From NCBI GenBank assembly GCA_040081715.1, contig JBEBFY010000006.1, positions 62,001 to 126,000 on the forward strand: a stretch of DNA of 64,000 bases, read 5' to 3'. The notes under the pieces were generated by a model. The model ran no database searches. It saw only the letters and a list, made by a program, of their open reading frames with translations, and had not been told where the DNA came from. A program made the position numbers and the translations under genes. Positions 15,872-22,943 of the stretch are shown here, piece by piece. Every line of letters begins with the position of its first letter. Within the stretch, counting starts at the first letter, position 1. The stretch comes from CANKJK01 sp040081715. Lineage in GTDB: Bacteria; Acidobacteriota; Vicinamibacteria; Vicinamibacterales; UBA2999.

Positions 15872-15966
15872 TGATTGCGCTTCTTCGAGACTGCTTTAGC
15901 GGGTACAGGCCCAAATGTCCTGGCCTGCTGCTGAAGTAGAGTGGCGGGACCAGCCGCCCCCAACCC

Positions 15967-16191
15967 ATGTCGAACCCGTTCTTCGACCGGCCCATCCTCA
16001 ATTCGCCCTGCGACGACGAAATCCTGCCATTGCGGGCTCGCATCAAGGCAGTTGGGGACGATGCCGATCTGCGGGAGGTCTACGACACCGAGCGCCACCT
16101 GCTGTACGTGGTCTGCACCCGAGCCCGAGAGCACCTGCACGTCAGCGGCGTGGAGCCGGTGTCGGAGTTCGTCGAGGTCCTCAAGGGCTGA
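15967..16191 (+). pseudogene. Chimeric remnant: restriction-type N-terminus joined to UvrD/Rep helicase C-terminus
   Basis: The 74-residue frame begins MSNPFFDRPILNSP, the start I associate with large type III restriction-type helicase subunits (BPTD_3080-like). From about residue 16 it switches to LPLRARIKAVGDDADLREVY, then DTERHLLYVVCTRAREHLHV and SGVEPVSEFV, the C-terminal motif VI region of UvrD/Rep helicases (VACTRAR motif). Neither part can work alone. The simplest reading is a deletion fusing the first 15 codons of one gene to the last 59 of another, leaving a trace of a lost defence or DNA-processing locus. Confidence 0.65.
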
Positions 16192-16264
16192 TGGCAGGGC
16201 TGAGAGGCCGTCAAGCAGCGGCTGATCGTAAGTTCTGATCCCGGCTGAACGCTGGTTTCCCAAG

Positions 16265-17317
16265 CTACAGCATTCGACGCAGGTAGCGGATCAGCAGGTA
16301 GGCGTCGAGGAACTTGAAGGGCGCGTAGCCCGTGCTGTAGTGCCCGCACGGTAGCGTCCCCACCTCCACCGGGAGCTTCCGTCGCCGGCACTCATTGATG
16401 AGCGTCAGCGACAGGTCCACCGGGAAGGTCAGGTCGTACTTCGCGTACACCATCAGCGACGGCTTGGTGGCGAGCCGGTCCAGGTAGCTCCAGGGACTGA
16501 TCGGTGCCCACAAGTCGCGGAGCGTCTCCAGCGTGATGTGTCCGTTCAGTCCGGCTCGGACGTGCTGCGTGGAAAGGCCGCGCCACACCACGTCAGCGAA
16601 CCAGGGGGACACATGGTTGAGCGCCATGGCCTTCACGAGTGGCTCGTGGACGCCGGTGAGCAACGACAGGCAACTGCCGAGGCTGGTGCCGAGCAGGCCA
16701 ATGCGCCCGAAGCCCTGCTGGTGCAGCCACGCGATGGCGCGGCGGTTGTCCAGCACCGTCTGGCGGCACACCTGCACGGTGCGCACGACATTGGAACTGA
16801 CGATGTAATCCGCGCGGGTCAGCTCGGGCGGCATCCGCACGTCGTGGTACGGCTTGCTGAGCCGCAACGCGGAGATGCCGAAGCGCGCGAGGAGCTGCGC
16901 GAGGCCGACGTGGTCGCCGGCTCCGGCGTTCCACTGGGGCATCACGACCACGGCCTTGCGCTGCTCGGGCGGCAGGTGTTCCGCCCCCGTGGCCGGGAAC
17001 CACCGCGCACTCACCGTGTTGTTCTCGGGATGGGGCGATGCGAACGCACTCGGAAACGTCAGTGTGCCGCCGTCGCCCTTGGCGGCGGCCTCGGGTGATG
17101 CAGGCGTCAGCGTGTAGTCGCTGGTCGGAGGCGCGGTGAAGAACGCATCCGTGTCGCGCATGACCTCGGCGACCCACGCGCGGACGGCGGCCTCACCGTG
17201 CCCGTGCCCGGGCGGGTCGTGCATCCAGTCCTCACCCCACTCGAATGGCCGGACGACGCGGTCCTTCGAAACGGAGGCAAGGTTGCGCTCCCAGGCGTGG
17301 AAGATGGGCGCGATCAT
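16265..17317 (-). CDS. Alpha/beta hydrolase
   Basis: 350-residue alpha/beta-hydrolase-fold protein. The nucleophile elbow is LLGTSLGSCL (GxSxG), the acid is the aspartate in VYAKYDLTFPVD, and the histidine is in LPCGHYSTGYAPF. The strand before the elbow reads VVVMPQWNAGAGDHVGLAQLLARFG, placing the oxyanion region. A helical lid lies between the elbow and the acid. Substrate is unknown; PQWN and LRLSKPYHDVRMP resemble uncharacterised acidobacterial hydrolases. No signal peptide is seen, so it is probably cytoplasmic. ATG 17317 starts 11 bases after the amidase stop, so it is likely the last gene of a three-gene minus-strand unit. Confidence 0.78.
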   Translation of the reverse strand: MIAPIFHAWERNLASVSKDRVVRPFEWGEDWMHDPPGHGHGEAAVRAWVAEVMRDTDAFFTAPPTSDYTLTPASPEAAAKGDGGTLTFPSAFASPHPENNTVSARWFPATGAEHLPPEQRKAVVVMPQWNAGAGDHVGLAQLLARFGISALRLSKPYHDVRMPPELTRADYIVSSNVVRTVQVCRQTVLDNRRAIAWLHQQGFGRIGLLGTSLGSCLSLLTGVHEPLVKAMALNHVSPWFADVVWRGLSTQHVRAGLNGHITLETLRDLWAPISPWSYLDRLATKPSLMVYAKYDLTFPVDLSLTLINECRRRKLPVEVGTLPCGHYSTGYAPFKFLDAYLLIRYLRRML

Positions 17318-17327
17318 CGACGGCTGA

Positions 17328-18695
17328 CTACCGCGCGACCACGGAGAAGCCGTCGGGCCAGACGACGGACTCAACCGACCGGCCCACCTGCAGCAGCGCC
17401 GCGGTGCGGTCGCGGTGTCCCACGAACTGCGCGCCGGCGGGCAGGCCTTCGGGGGTCAGGCCGCAGGGGATGGTGAGCGCGGGATGTCCGCTGATGTTGA
17501 AGGGCTGGGTGAGGCGCAGCATCGCACCGCGGATGGGCTCGTCGGTATCGCCCAGCCGCACCGCGGTCGTGCCGCGCACGGGCGCGGGAATGGCCAGCGT
17601 CGGCAGCAGGAGCCCGTCGAGTCCAACGAGAGCGTCGTCCACCTCGCGCCGCAGCACCTGTTGCCCACGGAGCGCACGCACGTAGTCCTCGGCCAGGACA
17701 TATCGCCCCATCTCGAGCCGCAGCCGAACGTCGGGCTGGTACGCCTCGGGCCGCGTCTCCAGCGTGTGCGCGTGGTACGCGGCGGCCTCGGCGAGCACGA
17801 TGTGCAGGTACATCGGGCCAGCGTCGGAGGCGTGCGGAATGTGGACGTCCTGCAGCACGACGCCGCTCTCCCGCAGCCTCGCGCAAGTGGCCTCAAACGC
17901 CGCCGCGACGCCAGCGTCGAGCCGGTCGAGAAAGTACGCGCGGGGTATGCCGAGCGTGATGGCGGAGTGGCGCGGCGTGGCCTCGGGCCTCGGGGTGCTG
18001 CCACGGAGCACGTCGTGCAGGATGGCGGCGTCGGCCACGGATCGGCAGAGCGGCCCGACGTGGTCCAGCGACCAACTGAGCGGCACCACGCCGTCCACCT
18101 CCACTTCGCCGAATGCGGGTTTGAGTCCCACCAGGCCGCACGCCGCGGAAGGGATGCGGATCGAGCCGCCGGTGTCTGTGCCGATGGACGCGTAGGCCAT
18201 CCCTGCGGCCACGGACACGGCCGAGCCGCCCGATGAGCCGCCTGGCGAGCGCGTGGGGTCCAGCGGGTGCTTCGCGGGCCCGTAGGCGGACTCTTCGTTG
18301 GTGGTGCCGAACGCGAACTCGTGCAGGTTGCACTTGCCGACAAACACGGCGCCGGCCTCGCGCAGCCGGGCCACGGTCACCGCGTCGGTCTCCGCCACGT
18401 GTCCGTCGCGGACGTGGGACGCCGCTGTGGTGGCCACGCCCTCCACGTCCAGCAGGTCCTTCAGCGAGATGGGCACCCCGTGCAACGGACCGCGATAGTG
18501 GCCCGACGCAATCTCGCGGTCGGCTGTCCGGGCCTGGGCGATTGCCTCATCGGCCAGCACGGTGATGAACGCATGCAGCTCAGGATTCGCGGCGTCGATC
18601 CGCTCCAGGCAGGCGCGCGTGAGGCCTTCCGACGACGTCGTGCCCGAGCGGATCTGCGGCCCGAGCTGCGCGATCGTGGACGACTCAGCGGGCAT
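17328..18695 (-). CDS. Amidase-signature family amidase
   Basis: 455-residue amidase-signature hydrolase. It carries the complete Ser-cisSer-Lys triad: lysine in VPISLKDLLDVEG, cis-serine in PGGSSGGSAVSVAAG, and nucleophile serine in GTDTGGSIRIPSAACG. Similarity to GatA and AtzF-type enzymes is clear, but no gatB or gatC lies nearby, so a catabolic amide hydrolase is more likely than the tRNA amidotransferase subunit. Length matches the family (450-480). The start ATG 18695 overlaps the end of a small upstream gene by 11 bases, implying translational coupling. The frame is open further upstream without similarity. Confidence 0.88.
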   Translation of the reverse strand: MPAESSTIAQLGPQIRSGTTSSEGLTRACLERIDAANPELHAFITVLADEAIAQARTADREIASGHYRGPLHGVPISLKDLLDVEGVATTAASHVRDGHVAETDAVTVARLREAGAVFVGKCNLHEFAFGTTNEESAYGPAKHPLDPTRSPGGSSGGSAVSVAAGMAYASIGTDTGGSIRIPSAACGLVGLKPAFGEVEVDGVVPLSWSLDHVGPLCRSVADAAILHDVLRGSTPRPEATPRHSAITLGIPRAYFLDRLDAGVAAAFEATCARLRESGVVLQDVHIPHASDAGPMYLHIVLAEAAAYHAHTLETRPEAYQPDVRLRLEMGRYVLAEDYVRALRGQQVLRREVDDALVGLDGLLLPTLAIPAPVRGTTAVRLGDTDEPIRGAMLRLTQPFNISGHPALTIPCGLTPEGLPAGAQFVGHRDRTAALLQVGRSVESVVWPDGFSVVAR

Positions 18696-18861
18696 CGGCC
18701 TTGGGCGGGGTCGGCCGGTTGCCACTGGCATCGCTGTTCCACTCCGCGGCACGGAGCGCGGCCGTGGATCGAGCCAGGTTGTCCAAGAGGGGCCTGAGGG
18801 CGGGGAGATTCCGCGCGTCGGCGTCTGCGAGGGCGGCCTCAAGCCAGGCGGCAAGCGTCAC
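18685..18861 (-). CDS. Small hypothetical protein coupled to the amidase gene
   Basis: 58-residue protein from GTG 18861 (a GTG at 18882 is also possible). The sequence is alanine- and leucine-rich and helical: VTLAAWLEAALADADARNLP, then ALRPLLDNLARSTAALRAAEW, followed by a short basic Pro-rich tail. It looks like a two-helix protein and has the codon pattern of a real gene. The 3' end overlaps the amidase start. I do not recognise a named family. It may be a small accessory subunit of the amidase or a translational coupler. Confidence 0.5.
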   Translation of the reverse strand: MTLAAWLEAALADADARNLPALRPLLDNLARSTAALRAAEWNSDASGNRPTPPKADAR

Positions 18862-18968
18862 CGGTCGATTGTACGTGCGCACAGTTCAAGGCCGTCCGGC
18901 CTGGTGCTGATTTGCGTAGATATGGGGTTGGCCGCCACAATCACGAAGGTTCTTCTTCATTGACAGCA

Positions 18969-20387
18969 ATGTCCATGCGTCACACCAAGATCATCGCCAC
19001 CATCGGCCCCGCGACGAGTTCTCCGTCAGCCATCCGCGAGTTGATCGATGCCGGGGTCGACATCGTTCGCCTCAACTTCTCGCACGGCACGCACGAGACC
19101 CACGGCGCCGTCATCGCCCGGATTCGCGCGGCGGCGGCGGATGCGGGACGCGTCGTGGCCATCCTGCAGGATCTGGCCGGGCCGAAGATCCGGACCGGCC
19201 TCCTGAAGGGTGGCACCATCGATCTGGTGCCCGGGGAGACGCTCGTGATCGCGGCGGGGGAGTTCGTGGGCGAGCCGGGGCGCGTGTCCACCTCCTATGT
19301 GCCGCTGGTTGAGGCCGCGCGCACAGGCGACCGGCTGCTGCTCGACGACGGGCGGATCGAGCTGCGCGTGGAGAGCGGCAACGGACGGGAGCTGGTCACC
19401 ACCATCGTGCACGGAGGGCCGCTGGGCGAGCACAAGGGGATCAACGCCCCAGGTGCACCGCTGCCACCCGCGGGCCTCACGCCCAAGGATGCCGCCGACC
19501 TCAAGTTCGGTATCGAGCAGGGCGTGGACTTCGTGGCCCTGAGCTTCGTGCAGAACGCCGGCGACCTGAAGGTGGCCCGCGCGGCGGCCATAGCGGCGGG
19601 CGCGCCGCATCTGCCGCTTGTAGCCAAGCTCGAACGGCCGGAGGCGGTGGACGCGCTCGATGCCATCCTGCACGAAGCCGATGGCGTGATGGTGGCCAGG
19701 GGCGATCTGGGCCTCGAGCTGCCGCTGCAGCAGGTGCCTCGCGTGCAGAAGCTCATCACGCGCAAGGCGCGGGCCGCGGGCGTACCGGTGATCGTGGCCA
19801 CGCAGGTGTTCGAATCGATGCGGACGGCGCCCAGGCCCACACGTGCGGAGGTCAGCGACGCCGCCAACGCCGTGGATGACGGCGTGGACGCGATCATGCT
19901 GGCAGGCGAGACGGCGGTGGGCGACTACCCGGTGGCCACGGTGCAGACGCTGGATGTCGTGATCCGTGATGCGGAGTCGATGCCCTCGGCCCGGTCGATG
20001 CTGCTGGACGACGCGCACGTGCTCTCCGGCCACGGCCGCGCCCTCTGCGAGGCAGCGGTCACGCTGGCCGACAACGCGCAGGCCCACGGCATCGTGGCCA
20101 TCACACATGGGGGAAAGACGGCGCGGCTGCTCTCGGCGCTCCGGCCGCGGGCGCCCATCTTCGGCGCCACCGATCAGCACGACATTGCCCACCGGCTGGG
20201 ACTGTCCTGGGGCGTGGTGCCGGTGGTGGCCGACCTGCGCGGGGACGTGGAAACCGTGGCGCTGCGGATCGGCCGTCAGCTCGCCGAGCGCGGGCAGGTG
20301 CCCGCCGACGCCGTGATCGTCGTGGTGAGCATCAACCCGGACCTCGAGAAGGGCCGGACGAACTTCCTCAAGCTCCAGCGGCTGTAG
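18969..20387 (+). CDS. pyk: Pyruvate kinase
   Basis: 472-residue glycolytic enzyme converting PEP and ADP to pyruvate and ATP. It begins RHTKIIATIGPATSSP and has the substrate loop RLNFSHGTHETH. The active-site lysine lies in LVAKLERPEAVDALD, the metal-binding segment is VMVARGDLGLELP, and the helix LAGETAVGDYPVATV follows. The C-terminal allosteric domain is present (IVAITHGGKTARLLS, then GWGVVPV-like sequence), so the length is typical. ATG 18969 was chosen over ATG 18975 by position only. It is divergent from the amidase group. The last 20 bases overlap the convergent SRPBCC gene. Confidence 0.95.
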   Translation: MSMRHTKIIATIGPATSSPSAIRELIDAGVDIVRLNFSHGTHETHGAVIARIRAAAADAGRVVAILQDLAGPKIRTGLLKGGTIDLVPGETLVIAAGEFVGEPGRVSTSYVPLVEAARTGDRLLLDDGRIELRVESGNGRELVTTIVHGGPLGEHKGINAPGAPLPPAGLTPKDAADLKFGIEQGVDFVALSFVQNAGDLKVARAAAIAAGAPHLPLVAKLERPEAVDALDAILHEADGVMVARGDLGLELPLQQVPRVQKLITRKARAAGVPVIVATQVFESMRTAPRPTRAEVSDAANAVDDGVDAIMLAGETAVGDYPVATVQTLDVVIRDAESMPSARSMLLDDAHVLSGHGRALCEAAVTLADNAQAHGIVAITHGGKTARLLSALRPRAPIFGATDQHDIAHRLGLSWGVVPVVADLRGDVETVALRIGRQLAERGQVPADAVIVVVSINPDLEKGRTNFLKLQRL

Positions 20388-20856
20388 CGGGTCCCGCCGT
20401 GGTCGTGCCCTCGAGCAGATCCTTGAGGAGCGTGAGGGCGCGTTCCCAGCCTGGCGTGATGACCTCGTAGTACCGCCGCCAGCGCGGGCTGTCTTCGAAC
20501 CCGGATTGCCGCACGTGCAACTGGGAACCCCAGGCATGCGTGCTGCACCGCACCTCGAGTGCCATCGGGCCGACGGGTGCCCCGTCGGGTGGCAGCCAGA
20601 AGGCGTCGGCGAGGAAGAACTCGCGGCCGGGTTTGTACTCCATCACCATCCCGTGCAGGGCCCCGCCGAGCCGGCCGAGGATCGGGTCCTTCCACTCGGT
20701 GGACTCCCACTCCACGGCGTAGCTGCCAAGCGGGCGCGGCACGCACAGGGATCGCTTGACCTCCCACCAGGTGGTGAGCGCCTGTGCGTCGAAGAAGGCG
20801 TCGATCACCGCCGCCGGCGGTGCGATGATCACCATATCCGCTGTGAACTCGGTCAT
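20368..20856 (-). CDS. SRPBCC/START-like domain protein
   Basis: 162-residue protein with a single SRPBCC (AHSA1/polyketide-cyclase-like) ligand-binding fold: FTADMVIIAPPAAVIDAFFD, then ALTTWWEVKRSLCVPRPLGS and EWKDPILGRLGGALHG, with the long C-terminal helix WERALTLLKDLLEG. Such proteins bind hydrophobic ligands or act as Hsp90 co-activators; the ligand here is unknown. ATG 20856 is used, although GTG 20865 is in frame. Its 3' end overlaps the pyruvate kinase end by 20 bases on the opposite strand. Its 5' end faces the LOG gene across 23 bases. Confidence 0.78.
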   Translation of the reverse strand: MTEFTADMVIIAPPAAVIDAFFDAQALTTWWEVKRSLCVPRPLGSYAVEWESTEWKDPILGRLGGALHGMVMEYKPGREFFLADAFWLPPDGAPVGPMALEVRCSTHAWGSQLHVRQSGFEDSPRWRRYYEVITPGWERALTLLKDLLEGTTTAGPATAAGA

Positions 20857-20879
20857 GCCAAACACCGAATCATAGCAAA

Positions 20880-21743
20880 ATGACCGCGATGGACTCCCAC
20901 ACGCTCGCCTACCTGGACCGCGTGTTTCTTGAGAGCGACGACGCGCGCCCGCTGCGCATCCTGGCCGAATACCTCGAGCCCCTGAAGCGCTTCAAGGAGC
21001 AGCACATCCACGACACCGTGGCGTTTTTCGGATCCGCGCGCACCCAAAGCCATGCCGAGGCGAACGAGGCCCTGGTGCGTCTTCGGGAGGAAGGCCGTCC
21101 CGCGGATGCGGACTTCGACTCGCGCCTCCGTCAGGCCGAGAAGGCCGTCGAGTGGTCGCGCTACTACGAGGAGTCGCGTGCGCTCGCCAGGATGCTGACG
21201 GAGTGGTCGAAGTCGCTGGACATGGAGCACGAGCGGTTCGTCGTCTGTTCCGGCGGCGGCCCGGGGATCATGGAGGCCGCCAACCGCGGCGCCTTCGAGG
21301 CCGGGGGCAAGTCCATCGGCCTGAACATCCGACTGCCCTTCGAGCAGGGGGCCAACCGCTACATCACCGAAGGCCTCGGGTTCGAGTTCCACTACTTCTT
21401 CATGCGGAAGTTCTGGTTCGCCTACCTGGCCAAGGCGCTCGTGGTCTTCCCTGGTGGCTTCGGCACCCTCGATGAGATGTTCGAGTTGCTGACACTGGTG
21501 CAGACGGAGAAGCTGGACCGGCGCATTCAGGTGATCCTCTACGGCTCCGAGTACTGGGACAGCGTCATCAAGCTTGATGCGCTGGAGGAGTCGGGCGCGA
21601 TCAGCGCCGAGGATCGGACGCTGATTCAGCGGGCCGACACCCCCGAGCACGCCATGGCGCTGCTCACGGCGCACCTGACCACCCATCACCTTCAGCCGGA
21701 ATCCCCCGTAACGGAACCGGCCCTCGCCAAGACCCGTTCCTGA
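20880..21743 (+). CDS. LOG-family Rossmann-fold nucleotide-binding protein
   Basis: 287-residue protein of the LOG (lysine decarboxylase-like) family. VAFFGSART opens the Rossmann fold. VCSGGGPGIMEAANRGAFEA and the PGGFGTLDEMFE motif contain the residues used for AMP/nucleotide-monophosphate binding and phosphoribohydrolase chemistry. It is larger than plant LOG because of an extra N-terminal helical segment (about 45 residues) and a long insert after the first strand, matching the bacterial long form. Cytokinin or nucleotide 5'-monophosphate hydrolysis is possible but not shown. A -10/-35 pair was not resolved in the tiny divergent gap. Confidence 0.88.
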   Translation: MTAMDSHTLAYLDRVFLESDDARPLRILAEYLEPLKRFKEQHIHDTVAFFGSARTQSHAEANEALVRLREEGRPADADFDSRLRQAEKAVEWSRYYEESRALARMLTEWSKSLDMEHERFVVCSGGGPGIMEAANRGAFEAGGKSIGLNIRLPFEQGANRYITEGLGFEFHYFFMRKFWFAYLAKALVVFPGGFGTLDEMFELLTLVQTEKLDRRIQVILYGSEYWDSVIKLDALEESGAISAEDRTLIQRADTPEHAMALLTAHLTTHHLQPESPVTEPALAKTRS

Positions 21744-21764
21744 CCGCGCCACGGTGGGTGCGGG

Positions 21765-22943
21765 TCAGTAGAGCAGGAACGGCTGGCGCAGGCGTGCAAA
21801 CGCCTCCTCATCCGTCCGCCAGCTCGCGGCGATGTCCGCCACGGGAATGCCCTGTTCGATCTCGATCCGCAGCACGGCGGAGCCCGCCAGAATGTCGAAG
21901 GGCTCCTTCTCGAGTTCGTACTCGTAGGGCGGCCGCCGCCAGGCAAACGTAGCGGGTGACGCGCGTCGGAACTGCGCGATGAGCGCAACGCCGACCGCCA
22001 CCGGCCGGAAGGCCTCGCGATCGCGCACATGAATCTGGCATCCGCCGCAGGTGGTCCGGGCGTGCTTCTGGAACGTGGGCTCGAACACCGCGGGACGGAA
22101 GAACACGCCCGGGTGCCTCTCCTGGTTCATCCGGTCCGCGAAGCGCTCGGCGTCCACGCCTGGCAGCCCCAGCAGCTCGAAGGGCCGCGTGGTACCACGG
22201 CCTTCTGAGAGCATCGTGCCTTCGAAGAGCACTGTGCCCGGGTACACCACGGCCGTGTCGAGCGTGGGCATGTTGGGCGAGGGCATCACCCACGGCAGGC
22301 CGGTGTCGTCGGCATACATGTCGCGCGTCCAGCCCGTCATCGGCACGATCTCCAGTTGCGCGCCGATCTCGAACGCCTCATTGAAGAGCCGTGCGATCTC
22401 GCCGATGGTCATGCCGTGCCGCATCGGGATGGGAAACTGCCCGACGAACGACTCGAAGCCTGGCACAAGCGTGGCGCCTTCAACACTCAGCCCGCCGATG
22501 GGGTTGGGCCGGTCGCACACGACCACCGGCACGCCGTGGCGCTTCGCGGCGCGCAGGCAGTTGGCCAGCGTGTAGATGTAGGTGTAGATCCGGGCCCCGA
22601 CATCCTGGAGGTCGACGACCAGCACGTCCAGCCCGCGCAGCATCTCCGCTGTGGGCTCCCGCGTCTCGCTGTAGAGGGAGTAGACCGGCACACGCCGCTG
22701 GGCATCCTGCCCGTGCGCGGTTTCGATCATGTTGTCCTGCACGTCGGACCGGAAGCCGTGCTGGGGACCGAAGATCGCGGCGAGGGTCACGCCCGGGGCC
22801 GTCGTCAGGCGATCCACGGCATGACGGAACGAGCCGTCCACCGACGCGTGGTTGCACACGATGCCCACGCGCTGCCCCTGCAGGCGGGCGGAGGCCAGGA
22901 GGATGTCGCTGCCGAGTTGAACCTGCGGGTGCGGGTGTGTCAT
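21765..22943 (-). CDS. namZ: Exo-beta-N-acetylmuramidase NamZ-like (DUF1343)
   Basis: 392-residue DUF1343 protein. Hallmarks include VGIVCNHASVDGSF, AAIFGPQHGFRSDVQDN, VYSLYSETREPT, VVDLQDVGARIYTYIYTL and VCDRPNPIGGLSVEG. The family includes NamZ, which removes terminal N-acetylmuramic acid from peptidoglycan fragments. No signal peptide is visible from ATG 22943, so a cytoplasmic or recycling role is likely here. The start overlaps the upstream stop codon by one base (TGATG), so translation is coupled to the fused spermidine-synthase-like gene. The open frame extends upstream only as that gene's shadow. Confidence 0.85.
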   Translation of the reverse strand: MTHPHPQVQLGSDILLASARLQGQRVGIVCNHASVDGSFRHAVDRLTTAPGVTLAAIFGPQHGFRSDVQDNMIETAHGQDAQRRVPVYSLYSETREPTAEMLRGLDVLVVDLQDVGARIYTYIYTLANCLRAAKRHGVPVVVCDRPNPIGGLSVEGATLVPGFESFVGQFPIPMRHGMTIGEIARLFNEAFEIGAQLEIVPMTGWTRDMYADDTGLPWVMPSPNMPTLDTAVVYPGTVLFEGTMLSEGRGTTRPFELLGLPGVDAERFADRMNQERHPGVFFRPAVFEPTFQKHARTTCGGCQIHVRDREAFRPVAVGVALIAQFRRASPATFAWRRPPYEYELEKEPFDILAGSAVLRIEIEQGIPVADIAASWRTDEEAFARLRQPFLLY

